A stretch of DNA of 64,000 nt, from the NCBI GenBank assembly GCA_964605795.1, contig CAZSDZ010000002.1:1-64000 (forward strand), in the 5' to 3' direction. This document shows, piece after piece, positions 10,141-19,028 of the stretch (positions are counted from its first letter, which is position 1; each line of letters opens with the position of its first letter). The stretch is from JAFGOM01 sp964605795. GTDB lineage: Archaea; Halobacteriota; Methanomicrobia; Methanomicrobiales; Methanospirillaceae. A program made the position numbers and the translations under genes. The notes beneath the pieces are model-generated. The model did no database searches. It saw nothing but the letters and a program-made list of their open reading frames with translations, and was not told where the DNA came from.

Positions 10141-10614
10141 ATGAACAAAAAAAAGCCTGATGAGTTTACCAGCATTGATGATTTGATTCGTCATATCATC
10201 GCACATACCCTTGGCAATGGAGCGATTCAGCCAGGGATGATAGGGGTTAATGTAATCATCGCAGGAGGCGGAATCCCTCCATTCTCTGGAAAACCGAGTC
10301 CATCTTCATCAGATGATGTAACAAATCCTCACATCGAGTTATGTGAGACTGAATCAGATCTCCTGGTTACGGTTGAGCTTCCCGGTCTGGAGCGGGATCA
10401 TATCAAGGCGATCGTTCGTGATACCACTCTCTTTATTATCGGGTTTGATGGTGTTCGAAGATTTCAGGGATCCATCGATATACCTATGGTGCATCCTGAT
10501 ACCTGTATTCAGAATATTCAGAACGGGGTATTGGAACTCCACTACAAACTGGCTGAAAAGCAGGATCCCGGAGAACCGGAAAAAGATGCTGATACATCTG
10601 AGGTATCTGTGTAA
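10141..10614 (+). CDS. Small heat-shock protein, Hsp20/alpha-crystallin family
   Basis: The central and C-terminal part (about residues 65-140) is an alpha-crystallin-like domain: an initial strand with DLLVTVELPG, then a short hairpin, 'F.GSIDIP' and a final NGVLEL strand. These are the signature strands of sHsp chaperones, which bind unfolding proteins as oligomers. The N-terminus (DDLIRHIIAHTLG) is a short helix, and the C-terminal I-x-I anchor seen in many sHsps is not obvious. An ATG 21 bases upstream is an alternative start. I prefer the inner ATG because a GGGGAT stretch precedes it. Confidence 0.8.
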   Translation: MNKKKPDEFTSIDDLIRHIIAHTLGNGAIQPGMIGVNVIIAGGGIPPFSGKPSPSSSDDVTNPHIELCETESDLLVTVELPGLERDHIKAIVRDTTLFIIGFDGVRRFQGSIDIPMVHPDTCIQNIQNGVLELHYKLAEKQDPGEPEKDADTSEVSV

Positions 10615-10809
10615 AAACCAGTCCTCTCTTTCCTCTCCTCGATTCTTGTATAAAACTCAATATTTCTCTATCTTTTGGGATATACATACAAGGTGTAGAT
10701 CTCATTATCTCTGAAAAATCTAGCGTTAAAGTAGTCTTTCATCTGGATTGATGCTGATATTTCCATTCGCAAAAATTTAAAGATCTATCTGTTCTTTTTC
10801 TCTCTCTTA

Positions 10810-10868
10810 ATTCAGGTGTCACAAACACGGATGATATCCGCGTATTCAGGTGTGCTATGCTATATATC
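10810..10868 (+). promoter_or_regulatory. nifB promoter with paired direct repeats
   Basis: The 10-base element ATTCAGGTGT occurs twice (10810-10819 and 10844-10853), 34 bases apart. An inverted repeat CGGAT-GAT-ATCCG (10828-10840) lies between the copies. The second copy ends 7 bases before a TATA box (TATATATC, 10861-10868), which is itself about 26 bases before the nifB ATG. That spacing predicts a nearly leaderless message. The repeats would place a regulator at the BRE/TATA region. Confidence 0.5.
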
Positions 10869-10889
10869 TTCTTCACCTAAATATTATTC

Positions 10890-11798
10890 ATGGAAGATGA
10901 TGGATATCGTGTTGCGAATGTAGAGGGAAAAGAAGTACAATGGGATCCTGACCAGATCCGAAAGATAAGTGAGCATCCCTGCTACAGTGAAAAAGCAAGC
11001 CATAGTTTTGGGAGGGCACATCTTCCGGTTGCTCCCCATTGTAATATCCAGTGTAATTATTGTATCAGGAAATTTGATTGTGTCAATGAGAGCAGGCCGG
11101 GGGTTACGAGTGAGATACTGACACCTGACAGGGCCATGCACCTCGTTGAGAATATCATCTCCCAATATCACTATATCAAAGTCATCGGGATCGCCGGTCC
11201 GGGGGAGCCCCTTGCAAACGAAGCAACATTCGAGACTTTCAACCGGGTTCATGAGAAGTATCCTCATCTTATTCTCTGCGTCAGTTCTAACGGACTCTTA
11301 CTACCTGAAAGTATTGATCGTCTGGAACAGGCAGGAGTGACGAATATCACCGTCACCATGAATGCTCTCGATCCGGAAGTGGCAGCCAAAATCTATAGTT
11401 ATATCGATTACGATGGCCGTCGGATTTATGCCGGAAAAGAGATGGGAAAGATACTTATTGATCAGCAGAAAAAAGGAATACTACTGGCTGTACAGAAAAG
11501 AATGCTGGTCAAAGTAAACACGGTGTTTATTCCAGGTATTAACGAAGATGAGATCGTCAGAATTGCACAGTGGGCAGGAGAATCAGGGGTTTTTACTCAC
11601 AATATCATTCCCCTGATTGCACAGGCAAAATTTGCCACCATAAATCCTCCCACGATGGAGGAGAAACTGGCAAAACAGAAAGAATGTGAACCATACATTA
11701 AGCAGATGTCACACTGCCAGCGATGTCGTGCTGATGCGATTGGGTGTCTTGGGAAAGATATCCAGTCCTGTATGGGCAGCTGTACGCCACCGAAGTGA
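10890..11798 (+). CDS. nifB: Nitrogenase cofactor biosynthesis radical SAM protein NifB
   Basis: NifB fuses two Fe4S4 clusters with a SAM-derived carbide to make NifB-co (L-cluster), the precursor of FeMo-co. The radical SAM motif CNIQCNYC (Cys51, 55, 58) is preceded by the family HLPVAPH segment. RKFDCVNESRPGV and the C-terminal CQRCRADAIGCLGKD cysteine motif are NifB-specific. At 302 aa it is the short archaeal form without the C-terminal NifX-like domain of bacterial NifB. No nifHDK genes lie in the window, and the gene stands alone behind its own promoter. Confidence 0.93.
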   Translation: MEDDGYRVANVEGKEVQWDPDQIRKISEHPCYSEKASHSFGRAHLPVAPHCNIQCNYCIRKFDCVNESRPGVTSEILTPDRAMHLVENIISQYHYIKVIGIAGPGEPLANEATFETFNRVHEKYPHLILCVSSNGLLLPESIDRLEQAGVTNITVTMNALDPEVAAKIYSYIDYDGRRIYAGKEMGKILIDQQKKGILLAVQKRMLVKVNTVFIPGINEDEIVRIAQWAGESGVFTHNIIPLIAQAKFATINPPTMEEKLAKQKECEPYIKQMSHCQRCRADAIGCLGKDIQSCMGSCTPPK

Positions 11799-11849
11799 TA
11801 CCTGGGTTTGATCCGTTCCATTGGATTCAATACCGTAGGATTGATACAA

Positions 11850-13199
11850 ATGGTCTTCATAAGAAGGATTTCATTGCTCTGTATCATCTGTTGTACTTTT
11901 TTTTTCACGAATTGCATCTCTGCTGACATGATAGTGGATCGGTTAATTGCAGAAAATGATTTTATTCTCTCTCAAAATCCAGTAAACACTACTGCATGGG
12001 AATACCGTGCTCTTATCTTCTTTAATGCTGGTAATTATCCGGGAGCTATTAATGCTACCCAGAAAGTACTCTCCTTAGAACCTGATTCGGAATTTGCATG
12101 GCATATTCTTGGAACATCATGGGGTAACCTTGGTTATTATGACCGGGCAAACGAGGCTTTTGATAAATCCCTTGCTCTCGGTCAGGCAGATGCCGGACAA
12201 TGGAATAAAAAAGGCGTGGCACTGAGCAAACTAAACCGGTATACTGATGCAATTGCTTCGTTTCACAAGGCAGTCAGCCTCGATCCACAGTATGCAACAG
12301 CCTGGAATAATCTTGGTGTAACTCAGTTTAATAATCAGGAATATGATGCAGCTCTTGTCTCTTTTGATCGTGCCTATCAGATAGATCCTGATGAGTTGTT
12401 GTTCCTCTCGAATAAAGCACAGACATACCGCTTTAAAGGAGATCTCAATGCAGCAGAAGATACCATTAAAATAATCACCACAAAAGATCCCCTGTGTATC
12501 TCGGGGATCTTTATCAGTGGGGATATTGCCTTTACAAAAGAAAATTACGATTATGCTTATACCCAATATACCAACGGACTTCGAACGCTAGAGAAAGGAA
12601 CTGCCTGGTATTCCACACGAGATTCAAAGACGAGGATAACAAAGGATATGGATCCGGTCACTTCGTACTATGAATCTTTGGCACAGAATATCAATTTTAC
12701 CGAATCCTGGGATAAAACCACGATTATTGATTATAAATTACGCCGCTATTCAGATACCCTGGTGTTGTATGATCAGTTGCTGGTGATTGAACCGGATTAT
12801 GCTATTGCAAAGAAAAACCAGGCAATTTCTGCCTTACATTCCGGAAGATTCGAGACTGCCCGGGCATTATTACCTCAGGTAATACAAGATAATAATACGG
12901 ATCCCTCTCTTATTGCCGGACTTGCCCTTGCCACCGCACACCAGGGAGACTACCTCGGATCTTTAGAGATAATGAAGCAGGCAATTTTAAAAGACCCGGA
13001 TTCCGGGTATATCTGGGGGATACAAGGCGACATTTATGCCTTGTATGCGCAATATAATGATGCAATCGAGTCGTATGATAAATCACTATCAGTCGAGAAT
13101 AACAATGATATCCGGTTCTCTTTGAGTGAAGTTCTTTTTCAGAAAGGGGATTATGCCGGTTCAGTGATACATCATATCAGGGGTTGTATTGGGATATAA
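11850..13199 (+). CDS. Secreted or membrane-anchored TPR-repeat protein
   Basis: The start is placed at the ATG before VFIRRISLLCIICC, which gives a basic-hydrophobic signal or anchor segment ending near CISA. The remainder is an array of tetratricopeptide repeats ('A.YPGAINATQKVLSLEP', 'Y.DAIASFHKAVSLDPQYATAWNNLG' and so on), at least eight units with a degenerate middle part around residues 195-260. TPR arrays are protein-docking scaffolds, and here the scaffold would lie outside the membrane. It starts about 50 bases after nifB but has no functional link to it that I can see. Confidence 0.75.
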   Translation: MVFIRRISLLCIICCTFFFTNCISADMIVDRLIAENDFILSQNPVNTTAWEYRALIFFNAGNYPGAINATQKVLSLEPDSEFAWHILGTSWGNLGYYDRANEAFDKSLALGQADAGQWNKKGVALSKLNRYTDAIASFHKAVSLDPQYATAWNNLGVTQFNNQEYDAALVSFDRAYQIDPDELLFLSNKAQTYRFKGDLNAAEDTIKIITTKDPLCISGIFISGDIAFTKENYDYAYTQYTNGLRTLEKGTAWYSTRDSKTRITKDMDPVTSYYESLAQNINFTESWDKTTIIDYKLRRYSDTLVLYDQLLVIEPDYAIAKKNQAISALHSGRFETARALLPQVIQDNNTDPSLIAGLALATAHQGDYLGSLEIMKQAILKDPDSGYIWGIQGDIYALYAQYNDAIESYDKSLSVENNNDIRFSLSEVLFQKGDYAGSVIHHIRGCIGI

Positions 13200-13294
13200 A
13201 AGGGATTTTTCTTTGCAATATCGAGTTTATCCTGCTTTTCCCGAATTATGGAATCAAAAGGTATATCCGGCTGAGTTACGGTAAAAAAAGATAA

Positions 13295-14626
13295 TTATCC
13301 ATAGTATCGTTTTACAATGATCCGGTTCCCGAATAAGACGTTGTTTTTCTCAACACTCTCTGCAATGGCATCATTCTCATCAAGGACCATGCAGAGATAA
13401 TAAATACCTTTTGTCAGTGTTTTTGGAATCTCAACGAGTGCTATTCCGTCACTCTGCATGCCAGGAGAGAGGGGTTCAACGTTGCCTGATCCGAGCAGGA
13501 TATCATTCTCCTCTTCAAAAACCAGATTATCAGAGATATACAGGTTTGCGGTGGCAGATGGTGCCGAATCTGACCCCTGATTCCGAACAGATGTCTTTAT
13601 TGTGATGGTATCGCCGGCGGTTGCAATAGATGGATGGGATATATCAACAACGACCAGATCAGGCCCGCCGACACTCTCGGTATATGTTCCCGCGACTTCC
13701 AGGGGAGTATAGTGTGCTCCATAGGCCTGTAACTGTTCATTGAAATCCAGGATTGTTATGGGGGCTGTTGTTGAGCGGGAGTTATTATTTTCACTGATCT
13801 CCATCACGGTATTGGTCGGATCTGCGATTGCACCTACATAATAGTCGCCAGGAGATACATGGGGTATTTTCAGGGACCCGGTAAAAAATTCTCTCTCCCC
13901 CATAGGGATATTTTTAAAGAAACGAAATCCTATCGGTATGTCTTCAGGAGTAACCAGGTTGTCTGGTGAGAGGTAATACGTCAGGTAGAAACTCCCTGAA
14001 TCAGCCTTTCCGGTATTTGATATCTCGGTCTCGGTCAGGATTCCTGGTACTGATGAACCCCTCACCGCTTTCATCGTATCGATTCTCAGGTCCGGTCCAT
14101 TGGGGTCGGGATGTTTTGAGAGGTCTATCTCCTCCTGTGTCTCAAATGGTTCTTTCTCTTCTTCTTTCTCCGGTCGTGCTGGAAGAACCGGTTCATAGAT
14201 TATATCTGCCAGGTCACCAATCTTTTTCCGATAGAGGTCTCCTCCCGTAGGATCTATCTCTTTTGAGGTATCGATAGAAGATTTTCCTGCTTCAGCGAGT
14301 CCCATACGATTAAATATCTGGCCCAAATTATCCCAGGCTGCTGCATTGCCAGGATCGAGTTCAAGAACGTTTGCAAAAGCAACAAGGGCTTTTTCATCCT
14401 CACCGATGAGCATGGATTTTACACCATACTCAAACCAGAAACCAGGATCATTCATTTTTAGTGGCACAACTCCGAATATCTCCTGATTGAGATCTGAGAT
14501 GGATTCCAGCTCTTCGGGTTGTTCTGCAAAGACAGGTGCGAAAAAGAGGGATATGATTAGCATGAGAGAAAAGATAGCAATAATTTTCTTTTTGTGTGTG
14601 GTATGGGCAGGTATGTGTATATTCAT
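13295..14626 (-). CDS. Secreted TPR plus CARDB surface protein
   Basis: A signal peptide (about residues 13-34, hydrophobic, ending APVFA) is followed by one or two TPR-like helices (about 60-130, with ALVAFANVLELDPGNAAAWDNLG). An acidic linker comes next, then two CARDB sandwiches (about 170-300 and 325-440) with 'YYLSPDN', 'GDYYVGAIADP', 'E.NN' and the repeat 'GIYYLCMVLDENDAIAE..EKNN'. The combination of an interaction scaffold and adhesive domains suggests a cell-surface assembly protein. It converges with the secreted TPR protein at 11850-13199, and the two may act together. Confidence 0.75.
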   Translation of the reverse strand: MNIHIPAHTTHKKKIIAIFSLMLIISLFFAPVFAEQPEELESISDLNQEIFGVVPLKMNDPGFWFEYGVKSMLIGEDEKALVAFANVLELDPGNAAAWDNLGQIFNRMGLAEAGKSSIDTSKEIDPTGGDLYRKKIGDLADIIYEPVLPARPEKEEEKEPFETQEEIDLSKHPDPNGPDLRIDTMKAVRGSSVPGILTETEISNTGKADSGSFYLTYYLSPDNLVTPEDIPIGFRFFKNIPMGEREFFTGSLKIPHVSPGDYYVGAIADPTNTVMEISENNNSRSTTAPITILDFNEQLQAYGAHYTPLEVAGTYTESVGGPDLVVVDISHPSIATAGDTITIKTSVRNQGSDSAPSATANLYISDNLVFEEENDILLGSGNVEPLSPGMQSDGIALVEIPKTLTKGIYYLCMVLDENDAIAESVEKNNVLFGNRIIVKRYYG

Positions 14627-14701
14627 CCGGCTGACTCCCTGGTACTATCTATTGACTGGTACATCAATTGAGGTTTGTGTCATAAAAAAGAGAGCGATAC
14701 G

Positions 14702-15385
14702 TTATGCAGTGAGAGCTGCATACATACAGGATTCGTTAACAAGGCACCAGTACCCTTGCATTGGTGCAAGATAGGTCTTATCTGAGTGTTCCCCGTCTCC
14801 TCCGTTCAGGATAGCAGGGATCGATGACTGTGTCTTTGCATCAAATCCGATAATCTCGATCCATGATTTTTTGGCTGATAATAGTGCATCACGTGCGGTA
14901 GCAGGGGTTATTGAAGCAAATCCGATGGCATTCCATCCTGGCTTGAGATCACGCAGGGGTGGGGTGGAGAGTGGATCGTTGGAATAGGAAAGAGCGACGG
15001 TTGCAGGTTCTGATGAATAAACCCAGTAGCCGTTTAACGGGGATATTTTGTCTGATTCCTTGAGAGTTTTCCAGGTACCAAAGTTTGTCTCGTCTGATTC
15101 ATATGTCCAGATAGAACGACCATCTGAATTGAGCATCCGAAAGATTGCAGCGGTGTTCTCACCTGATGCAAGACGCTTGGGAACCGATACAAAATTCCAC
15201 CCCCCCTCAAGTGTCATTATCGCATCGGTATTTTTTGATGCATTGATATCTTCCTTTATCTCCTGTGAATCCATAGTATCAGCCGGGTTCTCGATTGCCG
15301 TGACAGCGACTATCATCATGGAAACAAGAATGAAGATTATCAATATCGGTACTATATTCTTTCCGAACTGCTTTTTTTGTATCAT
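14702..15385 (-). CDS. Hypothetical secreted or membrane-anchored protein
   Basis: A basic start and a hydrophobic segment (about residues 11-30) form a signal anchor. The exported part has two similar repeats beginning 'GGWNFVSVPKRL' and 'PGWNAIGFASI', each followed by a segment ending in a 'GYWVYSS' or 'GYWCLVN' strand. This repeated W-N ... G-Y-W pattern is seen in surface proteins of methanogens, but I know no function for it. The gene overlaps the upstream zinc-ribbon gene by 4 bases (ATGA), so the two are translationally coupled. Confidence 0.65.
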   Translation of the reverse strand: MIQKKQFGKNIVPILIIFILVSMMIVAVTAIENPADTMDSQEIKEDINASKNTDAIMTLEGGWNFVSVPKRLASGENTAAIFRMLNSDGRSIWTYESDETNFGTWKTLKESDKISPLNGYWVYSSEPATVALSYSNDPLSTPPLRDLKPGWNAIGFASITPATARDALLSAKKSWIEIIGFDAKTQSSIPAILNGGDGEHSDKTYLAPMQGYWCLVNESCMYAALTA

Positions 15386-15570
15386 TTATGAGTATCCGGG
15401 ATAAAGATCATTTTTTTGTTTGTTTTCTTTTCAGCGACAAGGTCATGGAAGGGATCTTTTGCGCCGTCAGAAAACCATTCAAAACCACAAGAAGAACAAA
15501 ATATAGCCCGAACTTCATCATTTTTCTGAATGTACATCAGGTCTTCATTACATCTGGGACATTTATGCAT
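15382..15570 (-). CDS. Small zinc-ribbon protein, 62 aa
   Basis: The start at the ATG of MHKCPRCNEDL is supported by GAGAGGGG about 6-13 bases upstream, so the 22 extra residues further upstream are not used. CPRC and CSSC knuckles (CxxC ... CxxC, residues 4-30) form a rubredoxin-like zinc ribbon. The tail is basic. It overlaps the membrane-anchored protein gene by 4 bases. A role in nucleic-acid or protein binding is possible but unproven. Confidence 0.65.
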   Translation of the reverse strand: MHKCPRCNEDLMYIQKNDEVRAIFCSSCGFEWFSDGAKDPFHDLVAEKKTNKKMIFIPDTHK

Positions 15571-15810
15571 ATGATACCCCTCTCTATTTTTGTATGATAT
15601 ATTTTGTATAAAACAGGTATAATCTTTTGTATTCAAGTTTTAACAGCTTGCCTCACGGAATCTGTTGAAATAATCCTTATCAGAGATATTCTAGATTTGC
15701 AACTTAGTATTATTTTTATAATATGATTGAGAAGATAATTAGGTAGATATATATAAAGATTGTTTTTCAATAATTAATATAGCAATATGCGATTTATTAT
15801 TAATAAGTAT

Positions 15811-16716
15811 CTATTTGCCTAAGGGAAAGTGTTCCCGATATACCTGTCTGCGTTCATCAAGGTCAGTGTGAAGATAAACCTCTGTTGTTCGTATCGATGT
15901 ATGGCCAAGATTTTCCTGAACTACCCGTAAGTTTTTCGATCTTTTATAGAGTTCACTTGCATAACTATGTCGTATCTTATGGGGAGTAATCCCGGGTGGA
16001 GCATACATTTTAAATATGTGCTGAACAGTTCGTGGGGAGAGTGGTTTGTTCTGCTGTCCGATAAAAACCGGACCAAACAATCGTGTCCCAATAAATTGAT
16101 CCAATTCCGTCAGTGTTTCTGAATCAATGAAAACCACGCGGATTTTATCTCCTTTTCCCACAATGCGTATCGTCTGTTCTTCAAAATCAATATCCTGTAT
16201 CTGAATGGCACAGAGTTCAGAAACCCTGACCCCTGTTGCATAAATGGTTCGAAAAATTAACCTATCCCGAGGATCCTTAATGGTTGAAAGGAGCCGGATG
16301 ACCTGACTGTGTTTGAGATAGGTGATCTCATGGTGTTTTATTTTAGGACGATCAAAACCGGGAACCGGATTTGCAAAAACGATCTCTTGGAGAGAAAGAA
16401 ACCGGTAAAATGAGCTGATGGTTGAGAGGATCCGGTTCAATGTGGTAGACCGGTAGGAAAAAATGGACGTAAGGAAGGTCATATATTCGCTTATCTCTTT
16501 TGAGCTGATACAAACATCAGCCTGTAACCGAAGTGTCCCTCTGTCCTTCCATGCGGCTGTAATGTCATTTCTCTCGTTTGTCCGGGATACCCAGATATAA
16601 TGTCCAAACCTGACCAGGGTTTGTTCATAACTTGCACATGTTTTGGAAGAATAATTCCTCATCCTGAGATATTGGATGTATCGGGGAATCCATTCTGAAA
16701 AATATTCAGATTTCAT
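15811..16716 (-). CDS. xerA: Tyrosine recombinase, XerA/XerC/D-like
   Basis: This is a site-specific recombinase of full family length (301 aa). A SAM-like N-terminal core-binding domain (about 5-115) precedes the catalytic domain. The complete catalytic set is visible: Arg164 (TGVRVSEL), Lys188 (GKGDKIR), His246-x-x-Arg249 (HKIR), His272 (GHTS) and nucleophile Tyr281 (TEVYLH). The compact size and lack of extra domains fit archaeal XerA, which resolves chromosome dimers at dif, better than a phage integrase. No att duplication or prophage genes are nearby. A dif-like palindrome lies 32 bases upstream of the start codon. Confidence 0.88.
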   Translation of the reverse strand: MKSEYFSEWIPRYIQYLRMRNYSSKTCASYEQTLVRFGHYIWVSRTNERNDITAAWKDRGTLRLQADVCISSKEISEYMTFLTSIFSYRSTTLNRILSTISSFYRFLSLQEIVFANPVPGFDRPKIKHHEITYLKHSQVIRLLSTIKDPRDRLIFRTIYATGVRVSELCAIQIQDIDFEEQTIRIVGKGDKIRVVFIDSETLTELDQFIGTRLFGPVFIGQQNKPLSPRTVQHIFKMYAPPGITPHKIRHSYASELYKRSKNLRVVQENLGHTSIRTTEVYLHTDLDERRQVYREHFPLGK

Positions 16717-16747
16717 AGTATACCTGGAACAGACTCATATTTGAATA

Positions 16748-16775
16748 TTTGCGCAGAATACCTATTCTGCGCAAT
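16748..16775. promoter_or_regulatory. Dif-like palindrome beside the xer gene
   Basis: A perfect 12-base inverted repeat (TTGCGCAGAATA ... TATTCTGCGCAA) has a 2-base centre (16749-16774). Read in dif geometry it is a 28-base site with 11-base arms TTTGCGCAGAA and TTCTGCGCAAT and a 6-base spacer TACCTA. It sits in the xer leader, between xer and the divergent 16924 gene. No T-run follows, so it is not a terminator. It could instead be an operator. Confidence 0.55.
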
Positions 16776-16923
16776 ACGAGAAAGAGAAAGATTCGGTCCT
16801 AGTACAAGCATATCAGAGGATTTTCGAACAATCATAATTGATTGATGAAATATCAGGTTTACCTCCAGGAGCATATTCATCGCATATATCACTCACGAGA
16901 TCAAATGATACTATGACGAGACG

Positions 16924-17517
16924 ATGCGTTCACATGATCCAACAAAGTATCACAAGTTCAAGAAGGTAGATGGGGCATCATATGATAAGGTTAACCAGTT
17001 CTTACGAAAAAGAACCTTTATTACTGCAAGAGAGTGGGCGATATCCCGGCTCTGTGCAGACTTTCAGACCTCATCTGGTTCTGAGATGACATTTATCGGT
17101 CAGCATTTACCAGAACTCGTTCCTTTTATGACTGATACCTATACTCCGCAGGCAGTGAACCAGGCGCGGCATTCCTTTAAAAAAAAGGTCAATAAATCCG
17201 GTGCTACCTTTTTATACGGTGCTATGTGTGGATTTTACACCCCTGAAGAACTTGATGATCTGCTTTTTCAGGCCAGTGAAGTGGCACGGTTCCTCCTTGA
17301 GATTGAGAGTACCGATCTGAATGTTGATGAAGAGATTGAGATAGAGGACAGGGTTACCGATATCATGAGACAGGTTGCCGAGACATCAGCCCGGCTGCTT
17401 TCTGTTCGTGAGGAACAACAGAGGGAGAAGAGACAGAAAGCCACGCAAAAAAAAGGAACCGAATCAGAAGCAATAATTACAGATGAGCAACCGGACGGTG
17501 AAGACGATGTCAGTTAA
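16924..17517 (+). CDS. Conserved archaeal protein resembling DUF5806
   Basis: The core (about residues 8-120), with TAREWAISRLCADFQT, LPELVPFMTDTYTPQAVNQA and ATFLYGAMCGFYTPEELD, resembles the euryarchaeal family annotated DUF5806. Its function is unknown. The C-terminus (from about 145) is a charged coiled coil ending in an acidic tail. The last 11 bases overlap the start of the phosphoglucosamine mutase gene, whose SD lies inside this reading frame, so expression is coupled. The family name is from memory of haloarchaeal homologues. Confidence 0.7.
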   Translation: MRSHDPTKYHKFKKVDGASYDKVNQFLRKRTFITAREWAISRLCADFQTSSGSEMTFIGQHLPELVPFMTDTYTPQAVNQARHSFKKKVNKSGATFLYGAMCGFYTPEELDDLLFQASEVARFLLEIESTDLNVDEEIEIEDRVTDIMRQVAETSARLLSVREEQQREKRQKATQKKGTESEAIITDEQPDGEDDVS

Positions 17518-18889
17518 ACAGAAAAAACTACTATTCGGGACGAATGGTGTCAGGGGGATCATCGGTAAGGATATGACTCCAGAACTGGCACACCGCATGG
17601 GTATGGCCGTAGGAACCATGCGTCCCGGAACGATTGCAATCGGAAGGGATACACGAACATCAGGTCCCTCCCTTGTTGCTGCAGTCACCTCAGGATTGTT
17701 GGCTACGGGATGTACGGTAGTTGACTGTGGAATCGTTCCGATTCCTGCATTGCAGTTCTCAATACGGGATCACTACGATGCCGGAATCATGATCACTGCT
17801 TCTCATAATCCTCCTGAATATAATGGCATCAAGGTAATTGATGCGGACGGGACTGAGATGGGTGATGAAGAAGCCATCAGGCTGGAATATATGATTTTTC
17901 ATCTCGAATATACTCCGGCCATCTGGCAAAAAATGGGAATTATCAGGCAGGATACCGGGGTTGCAGACCGGTACATCAGGGCTATTGTAGAATCGTTCCC
18001 TCCTGGAATCGGTTCAGGGATAAAAGTTGCAATCGATGCCGGTTCCGGTGCTGCATATCAGACGACTGCCAGAATTTTAAAAGAACTTGGGTCTGAGGTA
18101 CTGACTTTAAATACCCAACCTGATGGAACATTCCCTGCTAGAAATCCTGAACCAGACAAGATAAACCTCATGCCCCTTGCTGAACTGATAACTCAGGTTC
18201 GGGCCTCATTCGGGGTCGCTCATGATGGTGATGCGGATCGTGCCGTTTTTGTCGATGATAAAGGAGAATATATCGAAGAAAACCGGGAATTTGCTTTATT
18301 AGAGGATGCAATCTGCGGCAGAAATGATGAACAGGGAATTATTGTTACCCCGGTCAGTACATCACGACTTGCAGATCATGTTGCATCCCGTCATCATTGT
18401 TCAGTCTATTATACTCCGGTTGGCAGTATCTATGTTGCGCGAACCATGCGATCTCTGTTGCAGGATGGAAAAAACGTAATTTTTGGAGGAGAAGGGAATG
18501 GAGGGCTCATTTATCCACAGCATCAATTCTGCCGTGATGGCGGAATGACCGCCGCAATGATGTTATTCCTTGTATCTTCAAGGAAAAAAAACGTATCTGA
18601 GCTCCTATCAGATCTTCCTTCTTCCTTTATGATAAAAAAGAAGGTTCATACTCCCGAAACACAACTTTTAATGTCTTCAATTGTGGATCAGTATCGCCAG
18701 GAAAAAACGGTTACAATTGACGGAATCCGTATCGAGAGAGATGATTCCTGGGCATTAATCCGTCCTTCAGGTACTGAGCCGTTTGTCAGGGTTTATATCG
18801 AAGCGTTTCACAACAAAACAGCCCAGTATTTTTGGGAAGAGATACAATCAGTGATAAAAAAAGTAATTCCTGATTGTGTCATAACCTGA
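17507..18889 (+). CDS. glmM: Phosphoglucosamine mutase / phosphohexomutase
   Basis: This alpha-D-phosphohexomutase converts glucosamine-6-P to glucosamine-1-P, or related hexose phosphates, for UDP-GlcNAc and glycan synthesis. The four family motifs are present: a phosphoserine loop ITASHNPPEYNG, the metal loop DGDADRAVF, the sugar loop GGEGNGG and the phosphate clamp RPSGTEPFVR. An ATG 24 bases upstream is also open, but GGTGA lies 5 bases before this ATG, and the neighbour's stop is just downstream. Archaeal enzymes of this family are often bifunctional, so PMM/PGM activity cannot be excluded. Confidence 0.88.
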   Translation: MSVKQKKLLFGTNGVRGIIGKDMTPELAHRMGMAVGTMRPGTIAIGRDTRTSGPSLVAAVTSGLLATGCTVVDCGIVPIPALQFSIRDHYDAGIMITASHNPPEYNGIKVIDADGTEMGDEEAIRLEYMIFHLEYTPAIWQKMGIIRQDTGVADRYIRAIVESFPPGIGSGIKVAIDAGSGAAYQTTARILKELGSEVLTLNTQPDGTFPARNPEPDKINLMPLAELITQVRASFGVAHDGDADRAVFVDDKGEYIEENREFALLEDAICGRNDEQGIIVTPVSTSRLADHVASRHHCSVYYTPVGSIYVARTMRSLLQDGKNVIFGGEGNGGLIYPQHQFCRDGGMTAAMMLFLVSSRKKNVSELLSDLPSSFMIKKKVHTPETQLLMSSIVDQYRQEKTVTIDGIRIERDDSWALIRPSGTEPFVRVYIEAFHNKTAQYFWEEIQSVIKKVIPDCVIT

Positions 18890-19028
18890 TAGTTACACTA
18901 AATTATCATAATTTTCATTCAGTCTCTCATCCTCTATAACCAAATTGCGAGCCCGCACGCAACATAAAATTTATATATTAAACCTTATATTGCTATAAGC
19001 ATATATTTTGAGAGCCAGCGACATCAGA

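Noticed and set aside
10741..10890. NrpR-type operator (GGAA-N6-TTCC) before nifB
   Set aside because: The pattern with correct spacing is not present; only separate GGA and TTCC triplets are found.
13295..14626. PGF-CTERM or similar archaeosortase tail on the CARDB proteins
   Set aside because: The C-termini lack a hydrophobic helix followed by a basic end, so these do not look like archaeosortase substrates.
16749..16774. Transcription terminator at the xer palindrome
   Set aside because: There is no T-run on either side, and the hairpin lies in the xer leader, not after a gene.
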